A stretch of DNA of 64,000 nt from Streptomonospora nanhaiensis (GTDB lineage: Bacteria; Actinomycetota; Actinomycetes; Streptosporangiales; Streptosporangiaceae): contig NZ_CP113264.1 in the NCBI RefSeq assembly GCF_026642255.1, positions 4,712,001 to 4,776,000 of the forward strand. The letters are read 5' to 3'. The position numbers and the translations under genes were made by a program. This document shows positions 25,882 to 32,900 of the stretch, piece after piece (within the stretch, counting starts at the first letter, position 1; each line of letters opens with the position of its first letter). Below the pieces are notes generated by a model that ran no database searches, was not told where the DNA came from, and saw nothing but the letters and a program-made list of their open reading frames with translations.

Positions 25882-26343
25882 TCAGCCCACAGCCCTGCGG
25901 ACGAGGGCGGCGAGCTCCTCCCGGGCCACCTCGCCGAGACCGGTGACGGCGAAGGACGTGGGCCACAGGCCGCCGTCGTCGAGGTTCGCCTCGGGGGTGA
26001 AACCGAAGGTCGAGTAGCGCTCCTTGTCGGCCTGCCCACTCCGGAAGAAGCACACGACCTTCCCCTTCCTGGCGTAGGCCGGCTGCCCGTACCAGAGCTT
26101 CGGTGTCAGCTCCGGGGCGTTGGCGGTGACGATGGCGTGGACGCGCTCGGCCACCGCGCGGTCCGCGGGATCCATCTCCGCGATCTTCGCCAGGACGTCG
26201 AGCTCCCCGGCCGCGGCCTTGGCGCCCCGCCCGCGCTCCGCCTCCTTCCTGAGTTCGGCGGCCCGCGCCTTCATCGCCGCGCGCTCCTCCTCCGAGAAGC
26301 CCTCCGCGGCCCCGCCGCCCGTCGTGCCCGTGTTCGCGCTCAT
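25882..26343 (-). CDS. DUF1801-family (YdhG-like) protein
   Basis: A 153-residue protein. The N-terminal ~55 residues are charged and helical (SEEERAAMKARAAELRKEAERGRG); the rest fits DUF1801: MDPADRAVAERVHAIVTANAPELTPKLWYGQPAYARKGKVVCFF and YSTFGFTPEANLDDG. The family resembles the iron-chaperone frataxin-like fold and is of uncertain function; the WYGxPAY motif is its hallmark. ATG 26343 begins MSANTGTTGG. It is divergent from an AraC regulator; DUF1801, AraC and VOC genes often cluster in actinomycetes. Confidence 0.8.
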   Translation of the reverse strand: MSANTGTTGGGAAEGFSEEERAAMKARAAELRKEAERGRGAKAAAGELDVLAKIAEMDPADRAVAERVHAIVTANAPELTPKLWYGQPAYARKGKVVCFFRSGQADKERYSTFGFTPEANLDDGGLWPTSFAVTGLGEVAREELAALVRRAVG

Positions 26344-26553
26344 CGCTGCCACTCCCCTGGTCGGAATCGGTGTGAGACGCCTCCGACGCCAATCGTGCCC
26401 GCAACCCCGCCGCTTCTCGACTCCCGACCCGTGCCCGCCCCGCTCCCGACACATGCCGCGCGGCGGCCGGAACCCCCGGTCCCGCTGTCCCGGCACCGGT
26501 CGGTCGCGGGCCGAACCCGCCCGAACGTCGGTGCGGCGTGGAACGATGGAGAC

Positions 26554-26997
26554 ATGGAACCTGGAGGCGCGCAGGCGCAACGCCTGCGCGACATCGCCGC
26601 GATGCGCCGCGTCCGCGACCGGATCGACCGCGAGTTCGCCGAGCCGCTGAACGTCGAGGCGCTGGCACGCGGGGCGTACATGTCGGCCGGGCACCTGAGC
26701 CGGGAGTTCCGCCGCGTCTACGGCGAGTCCCCGTACTCGTACCTGATGACCCGGCGGATCGAACGGGCGATGACGCTGCTGCGGCGCGGGGACCTCGGCG
26801 TCACCGAGGTCTGCTTCGCGGTGGGCTTCTCCTCCCTGGGCACGTTCAGCACGAGGTTCACCGAACTGGTGGGCGTGCCGCCGAGCGTCTACCGCCGCGA
26901 CCGCTCCCGGGACGGGGCGGGGATCCCGCCCTGCCTGGCCAAGCGCGTGAACAGGCCGGTCAGGAATCGAGAAGCCCGCCCCGGTGGTCCTGCGTAA
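26554..26997 (+). CDS. AraC-family transcriptional regulator (DNA-binding domain only)
   Basis: A 147-residue protein made almost entirely of the AraC/XylS double helix-turn-helix: DREFAEPLNVEALARGAYMSAGHLSREFRRVYG, then TRRIERAMTLLRRGDLGVTEV and FSSLGTFSTRFTELVGVPPSVYRR. It lacks the ligand-binding N-terminal domain of typical AraC proteins. ATG 26554 follows GATGGAGA. It is followed after 10 bp by the VOC gene on the same strand and is divergent from the DUF1801 gene, so it probably controls both. Confidence 0.88.
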   Translation: MEPGGAQAQRLRDIAAMRRVRDRIDREFAEPLNVEALARGAYMSAGHLSREFRRVYGESPYSYLMTRRIERAMTLLRRGDLGVTEVCFAVGFSSLGTFSTRFTELVGVPPSVYRRDRSRDGAGIPPCLAKRVNRPVRNREARPGGPA

Positions 26998-27007
26998 CGT
27001 GGCGCCC

Positions 27008-27418
27008 ATGAACGTCACCATCCACCAGGCCTTCCTTCCGCAGACCGACCCCGAGGCCGCTCTGGGCTTCTACCGCGACGCGCTGGGCTTCGAGGTCCGC
27101 AACGACGTGGGCTACGAGGACATGCGCTGGATCACCGTCGGACCGGCCGGGCAGCCCGGCACCTCCCTCGTGCTGCACCCGCCCGCCACCGATCCGGGCA
27201 TCTCCGAGGACGAGCGCCGCACCGTCCTGGAACTCATCGCCAAGGGCGTCTACACCTCCGTCACGCTCGCCACGGACGACCTCGAAGGGTTCTTCGCCCG
27301 CGTCCGGGCCTCGGGCGCCGACGTCGTCCAGGAACCCGCCGACCAGGACTACGGGGTCCGCGACTGCGCCTTCCGCGATCCCGCGGGCAACCTCGTCCGC
27401 GTCCACCAGCTCCTCTGA
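27008..27418 (+). CDS. VOC-superfamily (glyoxalase/bleomycin-resistance-like) protein
   Basis: A 136-residue single-domain VOC protein with two beta-alpha-beta-beta-beta modules: TDPEAALGFYRDALGFEVRNDVGYEDMRWITVG, then VTLATDDLEGFFARVRASGADVVQEPADQDYGVRDCAFRDPAGNLV. The C-terminal Asp-Pro-x-Gly-Asn motif is typical. Metal ligands resemble the family, but substrate and reaction are unknown. A TAACGT hexamer at 26995-27000 stands 7 nt before ATG 27008 and might give a leaderless message in addition to read-through from araC. Confidence 0.88.
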   Translation: MNVTIHQAFLPQTDPEAALGFYRDALGFEVRNDVGYEDMRWITVGPAGQPGTSLVLHPPATDPGISEDERRTVLELIAKGVYTSVTLATDDLEGFFARVRASGADVVQEPADQDYGVRDCAFRDPAGNLVRVHQLL

Positions 27419-27424
27419 GCCGGA

Positions 27425-27448
27425 CGGGCCCACCGCGCGGTGGGCCCG
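27425..27448. terminator. Bidirectional palindrome between VOC and second ssuA-like genes
   Basis: CGGGCCCACCGC at 27425-27436 is followed immediately by its reverse complement at 27437-27448. Confidence 0.6.
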
Positions 27449-27524
27449 CGGCCCATCGCCGGCGAGAGGCCGCCGCCCCGGGCCGTGGGATACCGGCCCG
27501 GGGTCGGAGGCCCTCCGCCGTCCG

Positions 27525-28583
27525 TCAGCCGAGCCCGGCGACCTCGTCGCGGCCCGCCTCGGCGAGGAGGCCGTTGAGCGGGTCCAGGGCGTAGATGCCG
27601 TCCAGCTCCACCGGGTCGAGGAGGCCGACGGCCTCGGCGTGCTCGGCGCCGCCCTGGAGGGAGGGGGCGATCGGGTCGACCGTGAAGGTCACGTTCTCGA
27701 ACGCGGAGGCGACGACCTCGGGGGAGAGCCCGCCGCCGGTGAGGGCCTCCAGGTGGGCGATGGCTGCCGTCTGGGCGTCCTCGGGGTTCTCGTTGATCCA
27801 GTCGACGGTCTCGATGTGGCCGCGCAGCAGGTTCTCGACCGCCTCCGGGTCGGACTCCAGGAACTCGGCGCTGACGATCAGGTGCGTGGTGACGAACTCG
27901 CCTCCGGTCTCCGGCCACAGGTCGGTCTCGTCCACGAGCAGTTCGCCGTCCGCCTCGTCGACCAGGCGGCTGAGGTGCGGTTCGGGCACCCACGCGCCGT
28001 CGATCTCGCCGAGGACGAAGCTGTCTATGATCTCGGCGTTGTCCTGGGGCAGGACGGACAGCTCGCCCCCGCCCTCGGTGTCGACCTCCCAGCCCTGCTC
28101 CTGGGCGAACCAGCGCAGCGCCACGTCCTGGGTGTTGCCCAGCTGCGGCGTGGAGAGGGTGGTGCCGGGCAGGTCCTCGACGCTGTCGATGCCGGGCCGG
28201 ACCACGAGTCCGGCGCCCCGGGAGGTGGACCCGGCGATGATGTGCAGCGCGGTGCCCTCCGACTGCGCCCATCCGTTGATGGCGGGGTTGGGGCCGATGA
28301 AGGTCGCGTCGACCTCGCCCGCGAACAGGGCGTTGACGGCGTCGGGGCCCGCGTTGAAGGTCTGGGTCTCCAGCGCGGTGTCGCCGAGGGCCTCGGCGAG
28401 GGTCCCGTTCTCCACGCCGACCAGGGCCGGGACGTGGGTGATGTTGGGGAAGTAGCCCAGGGTGAGGGTGCCGGAGCCCCCGTCCCCGCCGCTCCCTTCC
28501 CCCTCGCTCCCGCACCCGGTGGCGACCAGTCCCAGTGCCAGTACTGCGGCGGCGGTCGGAAGCACAGACGTGCGCATGCTCAT
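27525..28583 (-). CDS. Second SsuA-like sulfonate-binding lipoprotein (stand-alone paralogue)
   Basis: A 352-residue binding protein that is clearly a duplicate of the ssuA product: nearly the same lipobox (LVATGC), the shared LTLGYFPNITHVPALVGVE, GPDAVNALFAGEVDA, TQDVALRWFAQEQGWEVDT, and ending LDPLNGLLAEAGRDEVAGLG. It has no ATPase or permease gene of its own, so it probably feeds substrate into the ssuBC membrane complex 4 kb away and may widen its range. Differences concentrate around the predicted pocket loops. ATG 28583 follows GAGGACC; site C lies 46 bp upstream. Confidence 0.88.
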   Translation of the reverse strand: MSMRTSVLPTAAAVLALGLVATGCGSEGEGSGGDGGSGTLTLGYFPNITHVPALVGVENGTLAEALGDTALETQTFNAGPDAVNALFAGEVDATFIGPNPAINGWAQSEGTALHIIAGSTSRGAGLVVRPGIDSVEDLPGTTLSTPQLGNTQDVALRWFAQEQGWEVDTEGGGELSVLPQDNAEIIDSFVLGEIDGAWVPEPHLSRLVDEADGELLVDETDLWPETGGEFVTTHLIVSAEFLESDPEAVENLLRGHIETVDWINENPEDAQTAAIAHLEALTGGGLSPEVVASAFENVTFTVDPIAPSLQGGAEHAEAVGLLDPVELDGIYALDPLNGLLAEAGRDEVAGLG

Positions 28584-28629
28584 CTCGGGTCCTCATTCGG
28601 GGGTTCGGGGAGGGTCGGGCCGGTCGTGT

Positions 28630-28655
28630 AAAACTCTACTAAATGAGTAGGTTTT
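28630..28655. promoter_or_regulatory. Sulfur-regulon dyad, site C (second ssuA-like gene)
   Basis: CTACTAA-A-TGAGTAG at 28636-28650 within AAAACT and GTTTT flanks; read on the minus strand it gives CCTAC-TCA-TTTAGT. It is nearly identical to site B over about 30 bp. Confidence 0.7.
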
Positions 28656-28672
28656 GTGGAACTTACCCCATG

Positions 28673-28686
28673 GTGATGCAGGTCAC
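28673..28686. promoter_or_regulatory. CRP-like dyad upstream of the second ssuA-like gene
   Basis: GTGATGCAGGTCAC fits GTGA-N6-TCAC; it is 18 bp from site C, farther from the gene. Confidence 0.35.
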
Positions 28687-28808
28687 ACGTATGCCTCTCC
28701 ATCACGGGAGAGCCCTGGTCACGGTGGGTCCGACCCTTCTTCCGGAACGTGACCGGCGGCCTGCGTGCGCGCCCCGGACGACCCCGCGTCCGACCCCGGA
28801 CACGCCGA

Positions 28809-28840
28809 AGGGCGGTGGAGCCGGGAGGCTCCACCGCCCT
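28809..28840 (-). terminator. Terminator hairpin after the MetQ-like gene
   Basis: AGGGCGGTGGAGCC at 28809-28822 pairs perfectly with GGCTCCACCGCCCT at 28827-28840 around a GGGA loop. Confidence 0.65.
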
Positions 28841-28888
28841 CGGGGGAACGGGGAAGGGTGCGCGGCGGCCGGCCGGGCCGCCGGACGG

Positions 28889-29773
28889 CTACTCCTCGTC
28901 GGCCGCCCCACCGGTCTCGACGACGTTGCCGTCGCCGTCGACCGCCAGGACGACGCCCTGCCAGGACTCCTGGACGAACTCCAGGACGCGCTCGTCGTGC
29001 AGCAGCTCCGCGAGCAGCTGGACGCGCTCGTCCTCGGCGTTCTCCTCCAGGGCGACCAGGCCGTTGGCGTAGGCCTCGACGTAGTCCTCGCCCTCCGGCT
29101 CCCAGGCCAGGACGTTGGACTCCTCGGGCAGGTTCGCCTCGATGGCGTAGTTGCCGTTGACGATCGCCGCGTCCACGTCGGAGATCGAGCGCGGCAGCTG
29201 GGCGGCCTCCAGCGGGGTGACGGTGATGTCCCGGGGGTTGTCCGTGATGTCGTTCTCGGTGGCGGACTCGCCGGCCTCCGGGTCGACGGTGATCAGGCCC
29301 TCGGCCTCCAGGACGCCGAGCGCGCGGGCGAGGTTGGCGGGGTCGTTGGGCACCGCGACCTCGGCTCCGTCCGGCAGGTCCTCGACGCTCTCGACGCTCT
29401 CGGAGTAGAGGCCGAGGCGCTCGATGTGGACGTCGGTGATGTAGGTGAGCTCGGCGTCGGGACCGTTCTCGACCCACTCGCCGAGGAACGAGCGGTGCTG
29501 GAAGTAGTTGGCGTCCAGCTCCCCCTCGACCAGGGCCGCATTGGGGGTGTTGTAGTCCGAGATCTCCACGATGTCCAGGTCCAGCCCGGCCTCCTCGGCG
29601 AGGTTCTCGTCGATGAAGGCGAGGATGTCGCCGTGCGGCACGGGGCTGACCCCCACGGTCAGGACGTCCCCGCCGCCGTTCTCGGCCTCGGCGGCCTGCT
29701 CGCTGGGGGCGCCGCAGGCGGAGAGCGCCAGGGTGACGGCGGCGGCGCCGATGACGGCTGAGGTCGTGCGCAT
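28889..29773 (-). CDS. metQ: MetQ/NlpA-family lipoprotein (methionine-binding type), orphan
   Basis: Substrate-binding lipoprotein of 294 residues. The lipobox is LALSAC. The body matches the MetQ/NlpA family: LTVGVSPVPHGDILAFIDENLAEEAGLDLDIVEISDYNTPNAALVEGELDANYFQHRSFL, then VPNDPANLARALGVLEAEGLI and DAAIVNGNYAIEANL. The family binds D/L-methionine or related amino acids for MetNIQ importers, but no metN or metI is present here. Mature sequence is very acidic, common in salt-tolerant actinomycetes. ATG 29773 sits 6 nt after AAGGAG; a GTG two codons earlier is too close to it. Sites F and G lie upstream. Confidence 0.85.
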   Translation of the reverse strand: MRTTSAVIGAAAVTLALSACGAPSEQAAEAENGGGDVLTVGVSPVPHGDILAFIDENLAEEAGLDLDIVEISDYNTPNAALVEGELDANYFQHRSFLGEWVENGPDAELTYITDVHIERLGLYSESVESVEDLPDGAEVAVPNDPANLARALGVLEAEGLITVDPEAGESATENDITDNPRDITVTPLEAAQLPRSISDVDAAIVNGNYAIEANLPEESNVLAWEPEGEDYVEAYANGLVALEENAEDERVQLLAELLHDERVLEFVQESWQGVVLAVDGDGNVVETGGAADEE

Positions 29774-29893
29774 GTGCACTCCTTAGGGGATCGTGGGGTG
29801 GAGGATCGCGGGGGTCCCGGCGTCGGCGCGAACACCGTCGGCCCGGGCGGGTAGTGCCCCCCGTGGGGTATTACCGACCCAATCAGACACTAT

Positions 29894-29910
29894 CCCACCT
29901 GTTTGGTAGG
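29894..29910. promoter_or_regulatory. Sulfur-regulon dyad, site F (metQ / winged-helix intergenic)
   Basis: CCCAC-CTG-TTTGGT-AGG fits the degenerate consensus CCYAC-N3-TTWRGT. It lies 121 bp upstream of metQ and 92 bp upstream of the winged-helix gene. Confidence 0.5.
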
Positions 29911-29964
29911 AATAATCCGTTTCGCCCCGCCCTTCGCGTGGCATGAACCACATGGACCATATTA

Positions 29965-29980
29965 CCGACTAATCCGGTAG
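29965..29980. promoter_or_regulatory. Sulfur-regulon dyad, site G (winged-helix gene)
   Basis: CCGAC-TAA-TCCGGT-AG is a weaker consensus match, and TACCG/CGGTA form a dyad. It lies 22 bp before ATG 30002, suggesting autoregulation. Confidence 0.4.
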
Positions 29981-30001
29981 AAATTAACGGGAATACGGCG
30001 C

Positions 30002-30598
30002 ATGATGGTGGGCATGCTCAGCGCACACAGCTCACTCCCCAGCGTCGACACCCGTGCCGTGCCCCTGCGGAGCGCGGCCCCGCTGCGCGGCGAACCGTCC
30101 CTGGCCGCCCTGCCCCGGCCGGAGGCGGGGCCGGGCGGTGCCGTCGGCGGCCCCGTCCTGACCTCCCCCGAAGAGCCCGGCTCCGACCACTCGCTCCTCG
30201 GCGTGCTGCCCCTGCCCGAGAGCGGCAAGTACATGCTGGTCTACGGGGTGGTGGTGGACGAGCCCCACGCCCGCGCCAGACCGCTCCCCGTCCCGGGCGC
30301 CGCCCTGCTGATCGACCGCGACGCCCGCCGGGTCTGGTCCGGCGGGCAGGAGGTCGAGCTCACCTACCAGGAGTACGAGCTCCTGGAGTGCCTCGCCGAC
30401 TCCCCCGGCCGCGCGATCGCCCGCGGCGAGCTGATGGAGCGCGTGTGGGGCACCCGCAAGGACCTGCACTCGCGCACCATCGACGTGCACATCCACCGGC
30501 TCCGCCGCAAGCTCGGCCGGGCCGGGGACCTCATCGCGACCGTGCGCAAGGTCGGCTACATCTACCACGGCCCCCCGTCGCCGCCCCTGGGCGTCTGA
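30002..30598 (+). CDS. OmpR/PhoB-type winged-helix protein lacking a receiver domain
   Basis: A 198-residue DNA-binding protein. The last ~95 residues are a complete Trans_reg_C winged helix: a LIDRDARRVWSGGQEVELTYQEYELLECLADSPGRAI strand-turn-helix, MERVWGTRKDLHSRTIDVHIHRLRRKL recognition helix, and the ATVRKVGYIY wing. The N-terminal ~100 residues are Pro/Ala-rich and contain no receiver fold or phosphorylatable aspartate. It must therefore respond to something other than a cognate kinase, or be constitutive. Several starts (30002, 30005, 30014) are possible. It sits at the centre of the sulfur island, divergent from metQ with sites F and G upstream, which makes it the leading candidate for the island's regulator. 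Confidence 0.82.
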   Translation: MMVGMLSAHSSLPSVDTRAVPLRSAAPLRGEPSLAALPRPEAGPGGAVGGPVLTSPEEPGSDHSLLGVLPLPESGKYMLVYGVVVDEPHARARPLPVPGAALLIDRDARRVWSGGQEVELTYQEYELLECLADSPGRAIARGELMERVWGTRKDLHSRTIDVHIHRLRRKLGRAGDLIATVRKVGYIYHGPPSPPLGV

Positions 30599-30630
30599 CC
30601 GGTGGGGCCGCCGCCGGGCGGCCCCACCGG
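30599..30630. terminator. Hairpin between convergent winged-helix and YeiH-type genes
   Basis: CCGGTGGGGCCGCC at 30599-30612 pairs perfectly with GGCGGCCCCACCGG at 30617-30630 around a 4-nt loop; it starts right after the stop codon. The rest of the gap to 30,811 shows no gene. Confidence 0.65.
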
Positions 30631-30811
30631 AGACCCGCCCCTCCGCGGGACGGCCGTCGGGACCGCCCGGTCCCGCGGAAGCGGTCAGCCGCCGGAACCG
30701 GCCGCCGGCGTCCGGGGAGCGGGCCTCCCGGACACGGCGGGGCGCGGCGCCTCCGCCCGGACACGCCGCGCCCCTCTCCTCCGCCGGTCGGAGCGGCCCG
30801 GCCGGACGCCC

Positions 30812-32071
30812 CTAGAAGGCGAAGCCGCGGAAGAGCAGCACCGCGAGCAGCAGTCCGACCGCCAGGTTGAACACCGTGGCGAGGCCGAACACGCCGATCG
30901 GCCGCCAGCCCGCCTCGCGCAGCGAGCCGAGCTTGAACTCCAGGCCGATACTGGTGAACGCCGCGATCAGGAACCAGTCGCGCAGGGCCCTGGCGGTGTC
31001 CAGGCCCGCCTGCGGGTCGGCGGCCGGGCCGTTGGACCACAGGGTCGCGGCGACCGAGGCGGCCAGGAACCCCAGCACGAACTTGGGGAACCGGTCCCAC
31101 AGGGTGCGCAGGCCGGGGCGCTCCACCGCGCCGCCGCCCTCGGCGGGGGCGACCCGGAAGGCGAAGTAGGCGGTCAGCAGCACCGCCACGACGCCCATCA
31201 GGACGTTCTGGGTGGCCTTGACGATGGAGGCGATCTGGAGGGCCTCCTCGCCGACGATCGCCCCGGAGGCCGCGACCGCCGCCGTGGTGTCGATGTTGCC
31301 GCCGATCCACGCGCCGGCCTGGGCGGTGCTCAGTCCGAGCACGCCGACCAGCCACGGCAGCAGGAAGATCGAGGGGACGGCGAACAGGATGACCAGGCTC
31401 GCGGTGTAGGCGAGCTGTTCCCTGCGCGCCTGCACGGCTCCGGCTGCGGCGATGGCGGCGCTGACCCCGCAGATGGACACCGACGAGGCGAGCAGCGCCC
31501 GCAGCCGGTCGTCCAGGCCGAGCTTGCCGCCCACCCACCAGGTGAACAGGAACACCGACGTGACCAGGAACAGGGCCTGGAGGACGGCGGGCCCGGCGGC
31601 CTGGGCGATGACGTCGAACAGGACCGTGGAGCCGAGCAGGACCAGGCCCGTCTTGATGAGGAACTCGGTCCTGAACGCCGGGGCCAGCCGGTCGCGCACC
31701 CCCAGGAGGGAGAGCACCAGGTTGCCCAGCAGGCCGAGCAGGATCGCGTAGACGGGGTACTCGACGGCCTCGGCGAAGCCGCCCAGCGGGGACCCCTCCG
31801 CGGCGGCGGGGACCCAGGACTCCAGGAAGCGGGTGGCCGCGGCCAGGGCGAGGACCACGAGGAGGCCGAGGGCGGACCAGAGCGGTGCGCCGGGTCCGCG
31901 CGGGGCATCCGCGTCCTCCCGGGCGTCGGCCCCGCCGTCGCCGGTCACGCCGCCCTCAGGGCCGCCGGCGGTGTCGTCGGGGCCGACCGCAGTGCCGTCC
32001 GCGGTCCCGGTCGCGCCGGCGCCGTCGGCCCGGGAGGCGTCCTCTCCGGGGCCGGGGGTGTGCATGGCCAT
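30812..32071 (-). CDS. YeiH/UPF0324-family putative sulfate (anion) exporter
   Basis: Polytopic membrane protein of 419 residues with ~10 predicted TM spans after a ~60-residue disordered, acidic, Gly/Ala-rich N-terminus. Family strings: YPVYAILLGLLGNLVLSLLGV, FLIKTGLVLLGSTVLF, ASSVSICGVSAAIAAAGAV, GGNIDTTAAVAASGAIVGEEALQIASIVKATQNVLMG. The Pfam family (Cons_hypoth698) is annotated as putative sulfate exporter; direct transport data are thin. ATG 32071 overlaps the TGA of the 51-residue gene in TGATG, so translation is coupled. Site D governs the pair. Confidence 0.88.
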   Translation of the reverse strand: MAMHTPGPGEDASRADGAGATGTADGTAVGPDDTAGGPEGGVTGDGGADAREDADAPRGPGAPLWSALGLLVVLALAAATRFLESWVPAAAEGSPLGGFAEAVEYPVYAILLGLLGNLVLSLLGVRDRLAPAFRTEFLIKTGLVLLGSTVLFDVIAQAAGPAVLQALFLVTSVFLFTWWVGGKLGLDDRLRALLASSVSICGVSAAIAAAGAVQARREQLAYTASLVILFAVPSIFLLPWLVGVLGLSTAQAGAWIGGNIDTTAAVAASGAIVGEEALQIASIVKATQNVLMGVVAVLLTAYFAFRVAPAEGGGAVERPGLRTLWDRFPKFVLGFLAASVAATLWSNGPAADPQAGLDTARALRDWFLIAAFTSIGLEFKLGSLREAGWRPIGVFGLATVFNLAVGLLLAVLLFRGFAF

Positions 32072-32226
32072 CAGGGGACCAGTCCCGCCGGGATGACCCC
32101 GAGCAGGGCCAGGCCGAGCAGCACGAGTCCGGTGACGGTGGCCGCCCAGTCCTCGCCGATCCGCCACCGGGGGCGCGGGGGAGCCGGTTCGGGCGTGGAA
32201 GCGGGCGTGGTGGGTGTCTCGCTCAT
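32071..32226 (-). CDS. 51-residue membrane protein coupled to the YeiH-type exporter
   Basis: A short gene, easily missed: ATG 32226 to TGA 32071-32073, 51 codons plus stop. The product starts MSETPTTPAST, has a Pro-rich polar stretch, then WRIGEDWAAT at 21-30 and one hydrophobic span at ~29-50 (VTGLVLLGLALLGVIPAGLV). A GGAGAAC lies 1-8 nt upstream. Its stop overlaps the exporter's ATG by one base, so the two are made together. The EDW-A-x-x-x-GL pattern resembles the N-terminal segment I recall from longer YeiH-family proteins, so it may be a split-off first helix acting as an obligate subunit. That link is inference. Confidence 0.65.
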   Translation of the reverse strand: MSETPTTPASTPEPAPPRPRWRIGEDWAATVTGLVLLGLALLGVIPAGLVP

Positions 32227-32295
32227 GGTTCTCCTCGATCTCCGGGCGCGGGGGCGCCCTCGGGGGACGGGACGGGATACGACCGGAACGGCGAC

Positions 32296-32329
32296 TAACT
32301 ACACTAAACCTACTCATTTAGTGTAGTTA
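32296..32329. promoter_or_regulatory. Sulfur-regulon site D: 34-bp operator with 13-bp perfect arms
   Basis: TAACTACACTAAA at 32296-32308 is the exact reverse complement of 32317-32329, enclosing CCTACTCA. The enclosed half plus right arm reads CCTAC-TCA-TTTAGT, the same core as site C. It lies 70 bp upstream of the small coupled gene. Confidence 0.7.
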
Positions 32330-32477
32330 ATGGCCGAGTAAGGCGCCAGACCCGCTTCCGGCGCCCGGAAGGGGCGTGGGACCGGGCCCGACGGCCCGGC
32401 GGTGACGATACGGGGAGCACGGCCCTCGTGTCCGGCACACTGCGACGGGACCGGCCCCGGCGCGGGGAGCCGGAACC

Positions 32478-32900
32478 TCAGCCCCGGTGTGCGACCCCGG
32501 GTCCGGACTCGGCGCGGAGCACGGGCTCGGTGGTGGGCAGCCCGCGGGCGCGCCAGGCGCGGAAACCGCCGGCCATGTCGGTGGCCCTCGCCAGCCCCAG
32601 CTCCTGGAGCTGGACGGCGGCCAGGCTGGAGGCGTACCCCTCGTTGCAGAACAGCACGATGAGCCGGTCAACGGAGTCGGCCTCGGGCACCCGGTCGGGA
32701 CTGCTGGGGTCCAGCCGCCACTCCAGGACGTTGCGGTCGATCACCAGCGCCCCCGGGATCTCCCCCTCGGCCTCGCGGTTGACGGCGGGCCGGGTGTCGA
32801 CCAGCAGCGCGCCCTCCCCCTGGGCGCGCAGCGCCTCGGCCGGCGAGAGCCGTTCGAGTCGGGCGCGCTTGCCGTCGAGGAGCCGTTCGATCGCGCTCAC
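32478..32900 (-). CDS. Rhodanese-domain sulfurtransferase
   Basis: Single-domain rhodanese of 140 residues. The fold begins with GALLVDTRPAVNREAEGEIPGALVIDRNVLEWRL; the active-site loop is LFCNEGYASSLAA with the persulfide-forming cysteine, and the C-terminal MAGGFRAWRARGLP is characteristic. It transfers sulfane sulfur (thiosulfate or persulfide) to an acceptor. GTG 32900 overlaps the cysteine dioxygenase stop in GTGA, so the two are translationally coupled: one oxidises cysteine, the other handles sulfane sulfur. Confidence 0.9.
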   Translation of the reverse strand: MSAIERLLDGKRARLERLSPAEALRAQGEGALLVDTRPAVNREAEGEIPGALVIDRNVLEWRLDPSSPDRVPEADSVDRLIVLFCNEGYASSLAAVQLQELGLARATDMAGGFRAWRARGLPTTEPVLRAESGPGVAHRG

